NCBI GenBank assembly: GCA_947650365.1
Contig: OX393552.1
Coordinates: 46,888,999 to 46,952,998 of the forward strand
DNA length: 64,000 nucleotides
Reading direction: 5' to 3'
Source of the DNA: Chamaelirium japonicum
Taxonomy: Eukaryota > Streptophyta > Magnoliopsida > Liliales > Melanthiaceae
Under the pieces are notes generated by a model that ran no database searches, was not told the DNA's origin, and was given only the letters and a program-made list of their open reading frames with translations. Of the stretch, positions 42,337 to 51,110 are shown piece by piece. A program made the position numbers and the translations under genes. Every line of letters begins with the position of its first letter. The first letter of the stretch is position 1.

Positions 42337-43584
42337 ATTATAATTCATTTGTACGATCCATTCTAATTTATTTGCACGAAAATACGATCCATTCCAATTC
42401 ATTCGCACGATCCATTCGAATTCATTCGTACGATCCATTCTAATTCATTCGCTCGAATGTATCCATTCTAATTCATTCGTACGATCCATTCTAATGCATT
42501 CGTACGATCCATTCTAATTCATTCTCACGAATATAACCTTTCTAATTCATTTGCACGATCCATTCCAATTCATTCCTATGATCCATTCTAATTCATTCGT
42601 ACGATCTATTCTAATTCATTCGCACGAATGTATCCATTCTAATCCATTCGTACGATCCATTCTAATCCATTCGTACGATCCATTCTAATTCATTCGTATG
42701 AATGTATCCATTCTAATTTATTCGTACGATCCAGTCTAATTCATTCGTACGATCCATTCTAATTCATTTACACGAATGTATCCATTCTAATTCATTCGTA
42801 CAATCCATTCTAATTCATTCGCACGATCCATTCTAATTCATTCCTACGATCCATTCGTACGATCCATTCTAATCCATTCGTACGATCCATTCTAATTCAT
42901 TTGTATGATCCATTCTAATCCATTCGTACGATCCATTCTAATTCATTCGTACGATCCATTCTAATTCATTCGCACGAATGTAATCATTCTAATTCATTCG
43001 TACGATCCATTCTAATTCATTCCTACGATCCATTCTAATTCATTCGCACGAATGTATCCATTCTAATTCATTTGCACGATCCATTCTAATCCATTCGTAC
43101 GATCCATTCTAATCCATTCGTATGATCCATTCTAATTCATTCGTACGCTCCATTCTTATTCATCGCACAAATGTATCCATTCTAATTCATTCGTACGATC
43201 CATTCTAATTCATTCGTACGATCCATTCTTATTCATTCATACGATCCATTCTAATTCATTTGCACGATCCATTTTAATTCATTCGCACAATCCATTCTAA
43301 TTCATTCGTACGATCCATTCTAATTCATTCGCACAATCCATTCTAATTCATTCGCATGAATGTATCCATTCTAATTCATTCGTATGATCCATTCTAATTC
43401 ATTCGTACGATCCATTCTAATTCATTCGCATGATCCATTCGTACGATCCATTCTAATCCATTCGTACGATCCATTCTAATTCATTCATACGATCCATTCT
43501 AATTCATTCTCACAAATGTAACCTTTCTAATTCATTTGTACGATCCATTCTAATTCATTCGTACGATCCATTCTAATCCATTCG
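42337..43584 (-). repeat. Minus satellite block interrupted by the LINE
   Basis: Minus monomers run without a clear flip up to the poly-T of the LINE and continue after it to about 46945. The CCAGTC variant at 42731, with its flanks, matches 53987 (offset 11256 bp). Missing or partial monomers are seen near 42847 and 43436 (CGATCCATTCGTACGATCC). Confidence 0.8.
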
Positions 43585-43597
43585 TACGATCCATTCT
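43585..43597. repeat. Target-site duplication, left copy
   Basis: The 13 bases TACGATCCATTCT are identical to those at 46257-46269. The preceding base differs (G versus A), and the following sequence is the poly-T. The repeat is itself part of a satellite monomer, so identity alone is weak evidence. Its exact placement at both element ends is what supports it. Confidence 0.8.
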
Positions 43598-43610
43598 TTT
43601 TTTTTTTTTT
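43597..43610 (-). other. LINE poly(A) tail (poly-T on + strand)
   Basis: Fourteen uninterrupted T on the + strand join the satellite (CGATCCATTCT) to the LINE 3' end. The first T can be assigned either to the tail or to the target-site duplication. An unbroken tail suggests a recent insertion. Confidence 0.93.
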
Positions 43611-43627
43611 AATCAAGACTAGGGGAT

Positions 43628-43633
43628 TTTATT
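43628..43633 (-). promoter_or_regulatory. Polyadenylation signal AATAAA
   Basis: TTTATT on the + strand reads AATAAA on the minus strand, with 17 bases between it and the start of the poly(A) tail. This is the expected distance for a Pol II polyadenylation signal. Confidence 0.65.
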
Positions 43634-43670
43634 AGGGACCCCGCCCAACAAGAATATCCATTACATCTCT

Positions 43671-43691
43671 GGACTTTATATAAACAAGTCC
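43671..43691 (-). other. Possible stem-loop near the LINE 3' end
   Basis: GGACTT and AAGTCC can pair as a 6-bp stem around a 9-base loop, 60 bp from the tail. Some LINE reverse transcriptases recognise a 3' hairpin, but for this element that is speculation and the match could be chance. Confidence 0.3.
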
Positions 43692-43740
43692 TCAAGAAAG
43701 AAAATAAAGGAACCAAAATACAACAAAAGAAAAATTTGCA

Positions 43741-44070
43741 TCTTAGTCCTGAAAGAACTTTCTGAATCCAGAAATCAGCTTAACTCCCCTCAAACAAAGC
43801 CTAGAACAATACAAGCTTAGACCATATATCAGCCAATGTAGACTGAATCTGAAGATATCAACCTTTCTGATAAAACTATCTCTGAAATCAGCTTAACTCC
43901 CCTCAAACAAGCCTTCTCACAGTCTCAGCCTCTGCTCCAACCTTCTCTGAAAATTAGAAATTCAGTAAACCTTCTCAATCACAACCCTGAGACAAAAAAA
44001 TACAGCAGACAATTCAGATAGTCCTCCTTTCATAATGAATCGTCCTCCTAACAGCTTCAAAAGCAATTCA
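43741..44070 (-). repeat. 3' UTR tandem duplication, unit 1 (330 bp)
   Basis: On the + strand it starts TCTTAGTCCTGAAAGAACTT, which recurs at 44071 as TCTTAGTCTTGAAAGAACTT. Most positions match between the units. Unit 1 carries about 20 extra bases (CCTCTGCTCCAACCTTCTC) near 43927. Each unit contains two copies of a 30-31-bp motif starting GAAATCAGCTTAACTCCCC, here at 43771 and 43884. Confidence 0.9.
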
Positions 44071-44380
44071 TCTTAGTCTTGAAAGAACTTTCTGAATCCA
44101 GAAATCAGCTTAACTCCCCTCAAACAAAGCCTAGAACAAGACAAGCTAAGACCATATATCAGCCAAAGTAGACTAAATCTGAAGATATCAACCTTTCTGA
44201 TAACACTATCTCTGAAATCAGCTTAACTCCCCTCAAACAAAGCCTTCTCACAAACTCAGCAAATAAGAAATTCAGTAAACCTTCTCAATTACAGCCCTGA
44301 GACAAAAGAATACAGCAGTCAATTCAGTAAGTCCTCCTTTCATAATAAATCTTCCTTCGATCAGCTTCAATAGCAATTCT
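44071..44380 (-). repeat. 3' UTR tandem duplication, unit 2 (about 310 bp)
   Basis: Second unit, with the GAAATCAGCTTAACTCCCC motif at 44101 and 44214, the same 113-bp spacing as in unit 1. It is nearest the coding region on the transcribed strand. Scattered substitutions separate it from unit 1, so the duplication is older than the last transposition or the units evolved within the source element. Confidence 0.9.
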
Positions 44381-44419
44381 TAAGTTTCCTTTAAGCTCCG
44401 CAGGATACAGTTCAGTAAC

Positions 44420-45664
44420 CTAATGAATATCATGTCCCATTTTAGATAGAATATCTGCAGGCTGATTCCCTTCTCTCCATATATGAGTAATTTTATAATG
44501 TTGAAATCTATCTAGCTTCTTTTGAATATAATGAACTTGCTGACAGCAGCTCCAAGGAATAGAAAAGATATTCTTAATGTAGTTCACTGCTAGTAAGGAA
44601 TCAGATTCTATCCATAAATGCGAAATATTCATCTTCTCTGCATAAGACAGCCCATACTCTATAGCATCTAATTCCACAGCAATTATATGCTTATGTTTAG
44701 AAGGACCATAATAGCTCAAAATATCCTGACCTTCGGAATTTCTGAAAATCCCTCCAATTGAGGTGTTACTATCTTTAACAGCCCCATCTGTGTTGAGCTT
44801 AATCCAATCCACTGTAGGTTTTTCCCAGAATACATGGGTTGTATTCTTGTGATAAGAAGAGAAAGAAAGACCCCATTTAGCTGCAGAAATTCTCGTTTCA
44901 TAGCTGTCTTCTTCATACAATTTGATATCAGAAAGCCGAATATGAATAGTTCTAGTAATAATAGCCAACAGTAGTCTTTTATGTCTAGTAACCTTATCAA
45001 AGATCCTTTTGTTCCTTTCCTCCCATAACACATATACTACACATCCTAAAGCTATTTTAGCAATAGTAGCAATCAAACCTTCCCCTTTGAATTTATGTTG
45101 AAGCCTTTGAATTTCCTCTTGTAGAGATCCAATTCTCATTACTTTGATCCCTAACCGTGCAAGAACTGATCTCCATATCCAATTTGAATAAGAACATTTA
45201 AAGAAAATATGGTCATGATTCTCTCTATCCGACCAACAGAGAGTGCACAATGAATGAACATTAATCCCTCTTCTTTGCAGTTTATCACTAGTGAGAAGAT
45301 TCTGTTTAAAGGATCTCCATAAACATAGGGCATGTCTTTCAATCCTATGCTTATGCCAAATCCAGTTGTATTCAGCAATGAGAGGCATTTTAATTCTGAT
45401 AGCATTCCAAGCTGATTTAAGAGAGTAAAGGCCATCACTTGAAGACTTCCACACAATTAAATCTGAACTATCTGGATATTGGATGATATGAGCTCTAATC
45501 TTCTCATACATAATCATAAGCTCTGCAAAATTAGGTGAAGGAAGAGACCAGCAATTGCCATTCCTGAATTTGTTAATCATAAATTCAGTACCATACCCCA
45601 TATCATAAGCTGCTCTTTTACCATATTTATCAATCAGCCTGCCTTCAGAATGCCATATATCCAT
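44420..45664 (-). pseudogene. LINE ORF2 fragment: zf-RVT zinc knuckle and RNase H domain
   Basis: A 414-residue open frame, counted from an internal ATG at 45664; the same frame reads upstream to about 45735, where it joins the preceding fragment by a one-base frameshift. Residues 80-90 (YSLKSAWNAIR) open the zf-RVT region, with C140, C143, H152 and C157 in a CxxC...HxxxxC pattern. Residues about 286-410 form an RNase H domain of the RVT_3 kind, with all four acidic positions visible: D293 (NTDGAV), E331 (ELDAIEYG), D355 (ESDSLLAV) and D404 (ADILSKMG). In plant LINEs this domain is thought to remove RNA from the cDNA hybrid. It ends naturally at a TAG (44420-44422). The stretch itself is undamaged, but it lacks the RT and endonuclease needed to act, and no promoter is visible. 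Confidence 0.92.
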
Positions 45665-45693
45665 CCAAAAATTAGTATTGCAACCATTGCCGA

Positions 45694-46256
45694 CTATATT
45701 TTGAATAAGAGGTTTAACCTGATCTCTGCATTTAAGAAACCTCTCCAGATGCCTGAAGCTCTTGGATTATTTTTACAGTCCCAAATAGTATCCTTCTTCA
45801 AATACTTCATCCTAATCCATTTAGACCATAAAGACTGATCATTAGAGCAAATTCTCCAAATGTATTTAGCCAAAGCTGCAATGTTCCAATCTCTAATATT
45901 TCTAAAGCCCAGACCTCCTTCTTTTTTGGGAAGGCAAAGCTTTTTCCAAGCAATAGGAATCATCCTCTTCGAATTACTGTTTCCTCCCCATAGGAATCTG
46001 GTGAAAATCCTTTCAATCTCCTTTATAATAGACTTAGGAAATTCAAACACACCAGACCAATAAACTTGGATAGAATTAAGCACTGATTTTATCAATTCAA
46101 CTCTACCAGCAAAGAAGAGAAAATTCTTATTCCAAGAGCTGATTCTGACTCTGATTTTATCAATAAGAGTTTGGCAATCAGCTTGCTTAAGACACTTAGA
46201 AATAAGAGGAAGACCAAGGTACTTAACTGGCAGTTTACCTTCTCCAAAGTCAAGGA
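45694..46256 (-). pseudogene. LINE ORF2 fragment: RT C-terminal (thumb/connection) region
   Basis: An open frame on the minus strand enters from the satellite: its first four residues, MDRI, are encoded at the junction with the target-site copy. It becomes LINE protein at LDFGEGKLPVKYLGLPL, the motif that follows the RT palm in plant LINEs. Further typical blocks are SWNKNFLFFAGRVELIKSVL at about residues 44-63 and FLWGG followed by WKKLCLPKKEGGLGFRNI at about 91-123. The frame ends at a stop at 45694-45696 soon after WRGFLNA. The homologous reading continues in another frame, so this stop results from a frameshift at about 45722-45740. The start codon is a satellite ATG and is not a genuine start. 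About the first two thirds of ORF2 is missing. The family is certain; no function is expected. Confidence 0.9.
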
Positions 46257-46269
46257 TACGATCCATTCT
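46257..46269. repeat. Target-site duplication, right copy
   Basis: TACGATCCATTCT directly abuts the truncated 5' end of the LINE and runs on into AATCCATTCG, restoring an uninterrupted - monomer. The pre-insertion site can be read as ...TACGATCCATTCT/AATCC..., giving a first-strand nick at TTCT/AA. Confidence 0.8.
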
Positions 46270-46973
46270 AATCCATTCGTACGATCCATTCTAATTCATT
46301 CGCACGATCCATTCTAATTTATTCGTATGATCCATTCAAATTCATTCATATGATATATTCTAATTCATTCACACGAATGTATCCATTCTAATTCATTCCT
46401 ATGATCCACTCTAATTGATTTGCACGATCCATTCTAATTCAATCGTACGATTCACTCTAATTCATTTGTACGATCCATTCTAATTCATTTGCACGATCCA
46501 TTCTAATTCTTTCGCACAAATGTATCCATTCTAATTCATTCGTACAATCCATTCTAATTCATTCGCATGATCCATTCTAATTCATTCGTACGATCCATTC
46601 TAATACATTCGTAGGATCCATTCTAATTCATTCGTATGATCCATTCTAATTCATTCGCACGAATGTATCCATTCTAATTCATTCGTACAATCCATTCTAA
46701 TTCATTCGCACGATCCATTCTAATTCATTCGTATGATCTATTCTAATTCATTCCTACGATCTATTCTAATTCATTCGCTCGATTGTATCTATTCTAATTC
46801 ATTCATACGTTCCATTCTTATTCATTCGTACGATCCATTTAAATTCATTCGTATGATCCATTCTAATTCATTCGTACGATCCATTCTAATTCATTCTCAC
46901 GAATGTAACCTTTCTAATTCATTTGTATGATCCATTCTAATTCATTAATGGATCGAGCGAATGAATTAGAATG

Positions 46974-47080
46974 GATCGTGCGATGAATTAGAATGGATCA
47001 TACAAATGAATTAGAATGGATTATAATCCATTCGTACGATCCATTCTAATCTATTCTAATTCATTCGCACAAATATATCA
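46974..47080. repeat. 107-bp junction module, copy 3
   Basis: Same module, with the junction changed to GGATTATAATCC. It is preceded by another non-core switch (TTCATTAATGGATCG near 46942). Confidence 0.75.
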
Positions 47081-47661
47081 ATTCTAATTCATTCTCCCAA
47101 ATGTATCCATTCTAATTCATTCGTATGATCCATTCTAATTCATTGGATCATACGAATGAATTAGAATGGATCGTGCGAATGAATTAAAATGGATTGTACG
47201 ATCTATTCTAATTCATTCGCATGATCCATTCTAATTCGTTCGTACGATCCATTCTAATTCATTCGCACGATCTATTCTAATTCATTTGTATGATCCATTC
47301 TAATTCAGATCATACGAATGAATTAGAATGGATACATTCGAGTGAATGAATTAGAATGGATCGTACGAATGAATTAGAATGTATCCATTCTAATTCATTC
47401 GCACGATCCATTCTAATTCATTCGTATGATCGTACGAATAAATTAGAATGTATCGTGCGAATGAATTAGAAAGGATACATTCTAATTCATTCGTACGATC
47501 CATTCTAATTCATTCGCTCGAATGTATCCATTCTAATTCATTCGTACGATCCATTCTAATTCATTCGCACTATCCATTCTAATTCATTCGCACGATCCAT
47601 TCTAATTCATTCGAACGATCCATTCTAATTCATTCATATGATCCATTCTAATTCATTCGTA

Positions 47662-48449
47662 CGATCAATTCTAATCCATTCGTACGAATGGATTAGAATG
47701 GATACATTCGTGCAATCTATTCTAATTCATTTGTACGATCCATTCTAATTCATTCGCACGAATGAATTAGAATGGATACATTCGTGCGAATGAATTAGAA
47801 TGGATCGTACGAATGAATTAGAATGGATACATTCGTGCGAATGAATTAGAATGGATCGTACGAATGAATTAGAATGGATCGTGTGAATGAATTAGAATTG
47901 ATCATACGAATGAATTAGAATAGATCGTACGAATGAATTAGAATAGATACATTCATGCGAATGAATTAGAATGGATCCTACATATGAATTAGAATGGATC
48001 GGACGAATGAATTAGAATGGATCGTACGAATGAATTAGAATGGATAGTGCGAATGAATTAGAATGGATCGTACGAATGAATTAGAATGGATACATTCATG
48101 CGAATGAATTAGAATGGATATATTCGAGTGAATGAATTAGAATGGATCGTACAAATGGATTAGAATGGATCGTACGAATGAATTAGAATGGATCGTACAA
48201 ATGAATTAGAAAGGTTACATTTGCGAGAATGAATTAGAATGGATCGTACGAATGAATTAGAATGGATCGTACGAATGAATTAGAATTGATCGTACGAATG
48301 AATTAGAATGGTTACATTCGTGCGAATGAATTAGAATGGATCGTACGAATAGATTAGAATGGATCGTATGAATAGATTAGAACGCATTGTACGAATGAAC
48401 TAGAATAGATACATTTGTGTCAATGAATTAAATTGCATCGTACGAATGA
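47662..48449. repeat. Duplicated segment C, copy 2
   Basis: Partner of 34925-35707 on the other side of the LINE, with the same internal order, one 23-bp monomer fewer near 47870 and one regained later. Beyond 48449 the + monomers continue (TTTGAATGG), whereas copy 1 flips. Copy 1 is therefore the rearranged edge. Confidence 0.75.
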
Positions 48450-48616
48450 ATTTGAATGGATTGTACGAATGAATTATAATGGATCGTACGAATGAATTTG
48501 AATGGATCATACGAATGAATTTGAATAGATATATTCATGCGAACGAATTAGAATGGATCGTACGAACGAATTAGAATGGATCGTTTGAATGAATTAGAAT
48601 GGATCGTACGAATAAA

Positions 48617-49140
48617 TTCGGTGGATCCATTCTAATTCATTCGTACGATCCATTCTAATTCATTAGCACGATCCATTCTAATTTATTCGTACAATCCATT
48701 CTAATTCATTCGTACGATCTATTCTAATTCATTCGCACGAATGTAACCATTCTAATTCATTCGTACGATTCATTCTAATTCATTCGTATGAGCTATTCTA
48801 ATTCATTCGTACGATCCATTCTAATTCATTCGTACGATCCATTGTAATTCATTCATACAATCCATTCAGATTCATTCGCACAAATGTATCCATTCAAATT
48901 CATTCATACGATCCATTCTAATTAATTCGCACGATCTATTCTAATTCAGTCGTATGAATGTATCCATTTTAATTTATTCGTACGATCCATTCTAATTCAT
49001 TCGTACGATCTAATTCATTCGTACGATCCATTCTAATTCATTCGTACGATCGATTCTAATTCATTCGCACGATCCATTCTAATTCATTCGTACGATCCAT
49101 TCTACTTCATTCGTACGATCCATTCTAATTCATTCGTACG
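48617..49140 (-). repeat. Duplicated segment E, copy 2
   Basis: The copy starts exactly where the array flips from + to - (AATAAATTCGGTGGATCC), so the orientation switch and the edge of the copied segment are the same breakpoint. In segment order it lies between the copies of C and D, unlike in the left array where E lies to the right of D. Confidence 0.75.
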
Positions 49141-49820
49141 ATCCTTTCAAATTCATTTGCTCGAATGTATCCATTCTAATTCATTCGTACGATCCATTTT
49201 AATTCGTTCGTACGATTCATTCTAATTCATTCGTACGATCCATTCTAATGCATTCATACGATTCATTCTAATTCATTCGCACGATCCATTCTAATTCATT
49301 CGCACGATTCATTCTATTTCATTCGTACGATCCATTCTAATTCATTCGTATGATCAATTCTAATTCATTCGCACGATCCATTCTAATTCATTTGTACGAT
49401 CTATTCTAATTCATTCGTACAATCCATTCTAATTCATTCACACGAATGTATCCATTCTAATTCATTCGTACGATCCATTCTAATTCATTCGCACTATCCA
49501 TTCTAATTCATTCGTACGATCCATTCTAATTCATTCGCACTATCCATTCTAATTCATTCGTACGATCCATTCTAATTCATTCGTCCGATCCATTCTAATT
49601 CATTTGTACGATCCATTCTAATTCATTCGCACGAATGTATCCATTCTAATTCATTCGTACGATCCATTCTAATTCATTCGTATGATCAATTCTAATTCAT
49701 TCGCACGATCCATTCTAATTCATTCGTACGATCCATTCTAATTCATTCGCACGAATGTATCCATTCTAATTCATTCATACGATCCATTCTAATTCATTCG
49801 TACGATACATTCTAATTCAT

Positions 49821-50315
49821 TCGTGCGAATGAATTAGAATGGATCGTACAAATGAATTAGAATGGATTGCACGAATGTATCCATTCTAATCCATTCGTAC
49901 GAATGGATTAGAATGGATCGTACGAATGAATTAGAATGAATCATGCGAATGAATTAGAATGGATCGTATGAATAAATTAGAATGGATCGTACTAATGAAT
50001 TAAAATGGATACATTTGTGCGAATGAATTAGAATGGATCATACGATTGAATTAGAATGGATCGTAGGAATGAATTAGAATGGATCATGCGAATGAATTTG
50101 AATGGATCGTATGAATGAATTAGAATGGATCGAACGAATGAATTAGAATGGATACATTCGAGCGAATGAATTAGAATAGATCGTAGGAATGAATTAGAAT
50201 GGATCATACGAATGAATTAGAATGGATCGTGCGAATGAATTAGAATGGATTGTACGAATGAATTAGAATGGATACATTCGTGCGAATGAATTAGAATGGA
50301 TCGGACGAATGAATT
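49821..50315. repeat. Duplicated segment D, copy 2
   Basis: Partner of 36281-36775, with equal spacing of TCGTGCGAAT (49821) and TCGGACGAAT (50301), so no net monomer gain or loss over 480 bp. After 50315 it runs into a unit A-like stretch (GATACATTTGTGCGATTG near 50345, as near 1090) that copy 1 lacks. Confidence 0.75.
49879..49918. repeat. Perfect 40-bp palindrome (segment D, copy 2)
   Basis: Counterpart of 36339-36378. Both arms have remained perfect in this copy as well. Confidence 0.85.
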
Positions 50316-50849
50316 AGAATCGATCGTACGAATGCATTAGAATAGATACATTTGTGCGATTGAATTAGATTGCATCGTATGAATGATATTTAATGGATTG
50401 TACGAATGAATTAGAATGGATCGTACGAATGAATTAGAATGGATCATGCGAATGAATTAGAATAGATCGTATGAATGAATTAGAATGGATCGTGCGAACG
50501 AATTAGAATGGATCGTATGAACGAATTAGAATGGATCGTACGAATGAATTAGAATTGATACATTCGAGCGAATGAATTAGAATGGATCATACGAATGAAT
50601 TAGAATGGATCATAGGAATGAATTAGAATAGATCGTACGAATGAATTAGAATGGATCGCACAAATGAATTAGAATGGATACATTTGTGCGATGGATAAGA
50701 GTGGAGCGTACGAATGAATTAGAATGTATCCATTCTAATTCATTCGTACGATCCATTCTAATTCATTTGCATGAATGTATCCATTCTAATTCATTCGTTC
50801 GATCCATTCTAATTCATTCGTACAATCCATTCTAATTCATTCGCATGAT

Positions 50850-51110
50850 CCATTCTAATTCATTCGTACGAATGGATTAGAATGGATACATTCGTGCAAT
50901 CCATTCTAATTCATTTGTACGATTCATTCTAATTCATTCGCACGAATGAATTAGAATGGATACATTCGTGCGAATGAATTAGAATGGATCGTACGAATGA
51001 ATTAGAATGGATCGTACGAATGAATTAGAATGGATACATTCGTGCGAATGAATTAGAAAGGATCATACGAATGAATTAGAATGGATCGTGCGAATGAATT
51101 AGAATTGATC
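50850..51110. repeat. Duplicated segment C, copy 3 (partial)
   Basis: ATTCGTACGAATGG at 50862 and GAATTGATCATACG at 51102 are 240 bp apart, the same distance as 34941 to 35181. The short - block (GCAATCCATTC to TTCGCACG) is retained. Later monomers differ from copies 1 and 2. Confidence 0.65.

Larger units (their letters stand above)
1..43584. repeat. Left satellite array (23/28-bp monomer, mixed orientation)
   Basis: The whole interval is built of one degenerate monomer. In + orientation it runs GAATTAGAATGGAT then CGTACGAAT (23 bp). A 28-bp form has ACATT inserted between GGAT and the CGTGCGAAT end. Typical copies differ from the consensus at 0-3 bases. Both orientations occur in alternating blocks, so - blocks read CGATCCATTCTAATTCATT. 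I see no unrelated sequence of more than about 15 bp anywhere in the interval. Because 23 is not a multiple of three, each strand cycles through all frames, and the + consensus meets a TAG once per 69 bp, which argues against coding. I do not recognise the family by name, and it does not resemble the plant telomere motif TTTAGGG. The satellite call is certain; chromosomal location is inference. Confidence 0.97.
43611..44419 (-). other. LINE 3' untranslated region
   Basis: This AT-rich region of about 810 bp lies between the RNase H stop codon and the poly(A) tail, with no open frame of note on either strand. It holds two tandem copies of a sequence of about 330 bp, a possible stem-loop at 43671-43691, and an AATAAA signal at 43628-43633. 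Confidence 0.85.
43597..46256 (-). mobile_element. 5'-truncated LINE (plant L1-type non-LTR retrotransposon)
   Basis: A non-satellite island of about 2.66 kb. Read on the minus strand, it starts abruptly inside the RT C-terminal region of ORF2. It continues through a zinc-knuckle and an RNase H domain, then about 810 bp of 3' untranslated sequence, an AATAAA signal and a 14-bp poly(A) tail. Perfect 13-bp flanking repeats of satellite sequence mark a target-site duplication. Abrupt 5' truncation, a poly(A) tail and variable-length duplications are the hallmarks of target-primed reverse transcription by L1-clade LINEs. ORF1, the endonuclease and the RT catalytic core (including YADD) are absent, so the copy cannot move itself. 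The tail and duplication are undecayed and only one frameshift is seen, so it is probably fairly young. I infer a flowering-plant host from the RT-knuckle-RNase H arrangement. Confidence 0.93.

Noticed and set aside
1-43584. Regular 23-28-bp repeats resembling a CRISPR array
   Set aside because: There are no unique spacers and no cas genes. The repeats are contiguous, degenerate and present on both strands, as in an eukaryotic satellite.
43673-43686. TATATAAA-like sequence as a promoter
   Set aside because: It lies in the 3' UTR just before the poly(A) signal, with no gene downstream on either strand.
44716-45456. Open frames of about 100 residues overlapping the LINE RNase H and zinc-knuckle region
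   Set aside because: They lie in another frame of the minus strand, inside the real ORF2 remnant, and show no recognisable domain.
45650-46063. Short plus-strand open frames opposite the RT fragment
   Set aside because: They are antisense shadows of the LINE coding sequence.
43597-46256. LTR retrotransposon or integrated virus
   Set aside because: No LTRs, protease, integrase or capsid motifs are seen. The poly(A) tail, 5' truncation, zf-RVT and C-terminal RNase H fit a LINE.
46733-46930. 65-residue open frame on the plus strand (repeats of SNSFIRSILIHS)
   Set aside because: It is the reverse-orientation satellite read in frame, with no start context and no conserved length between repeat copies.
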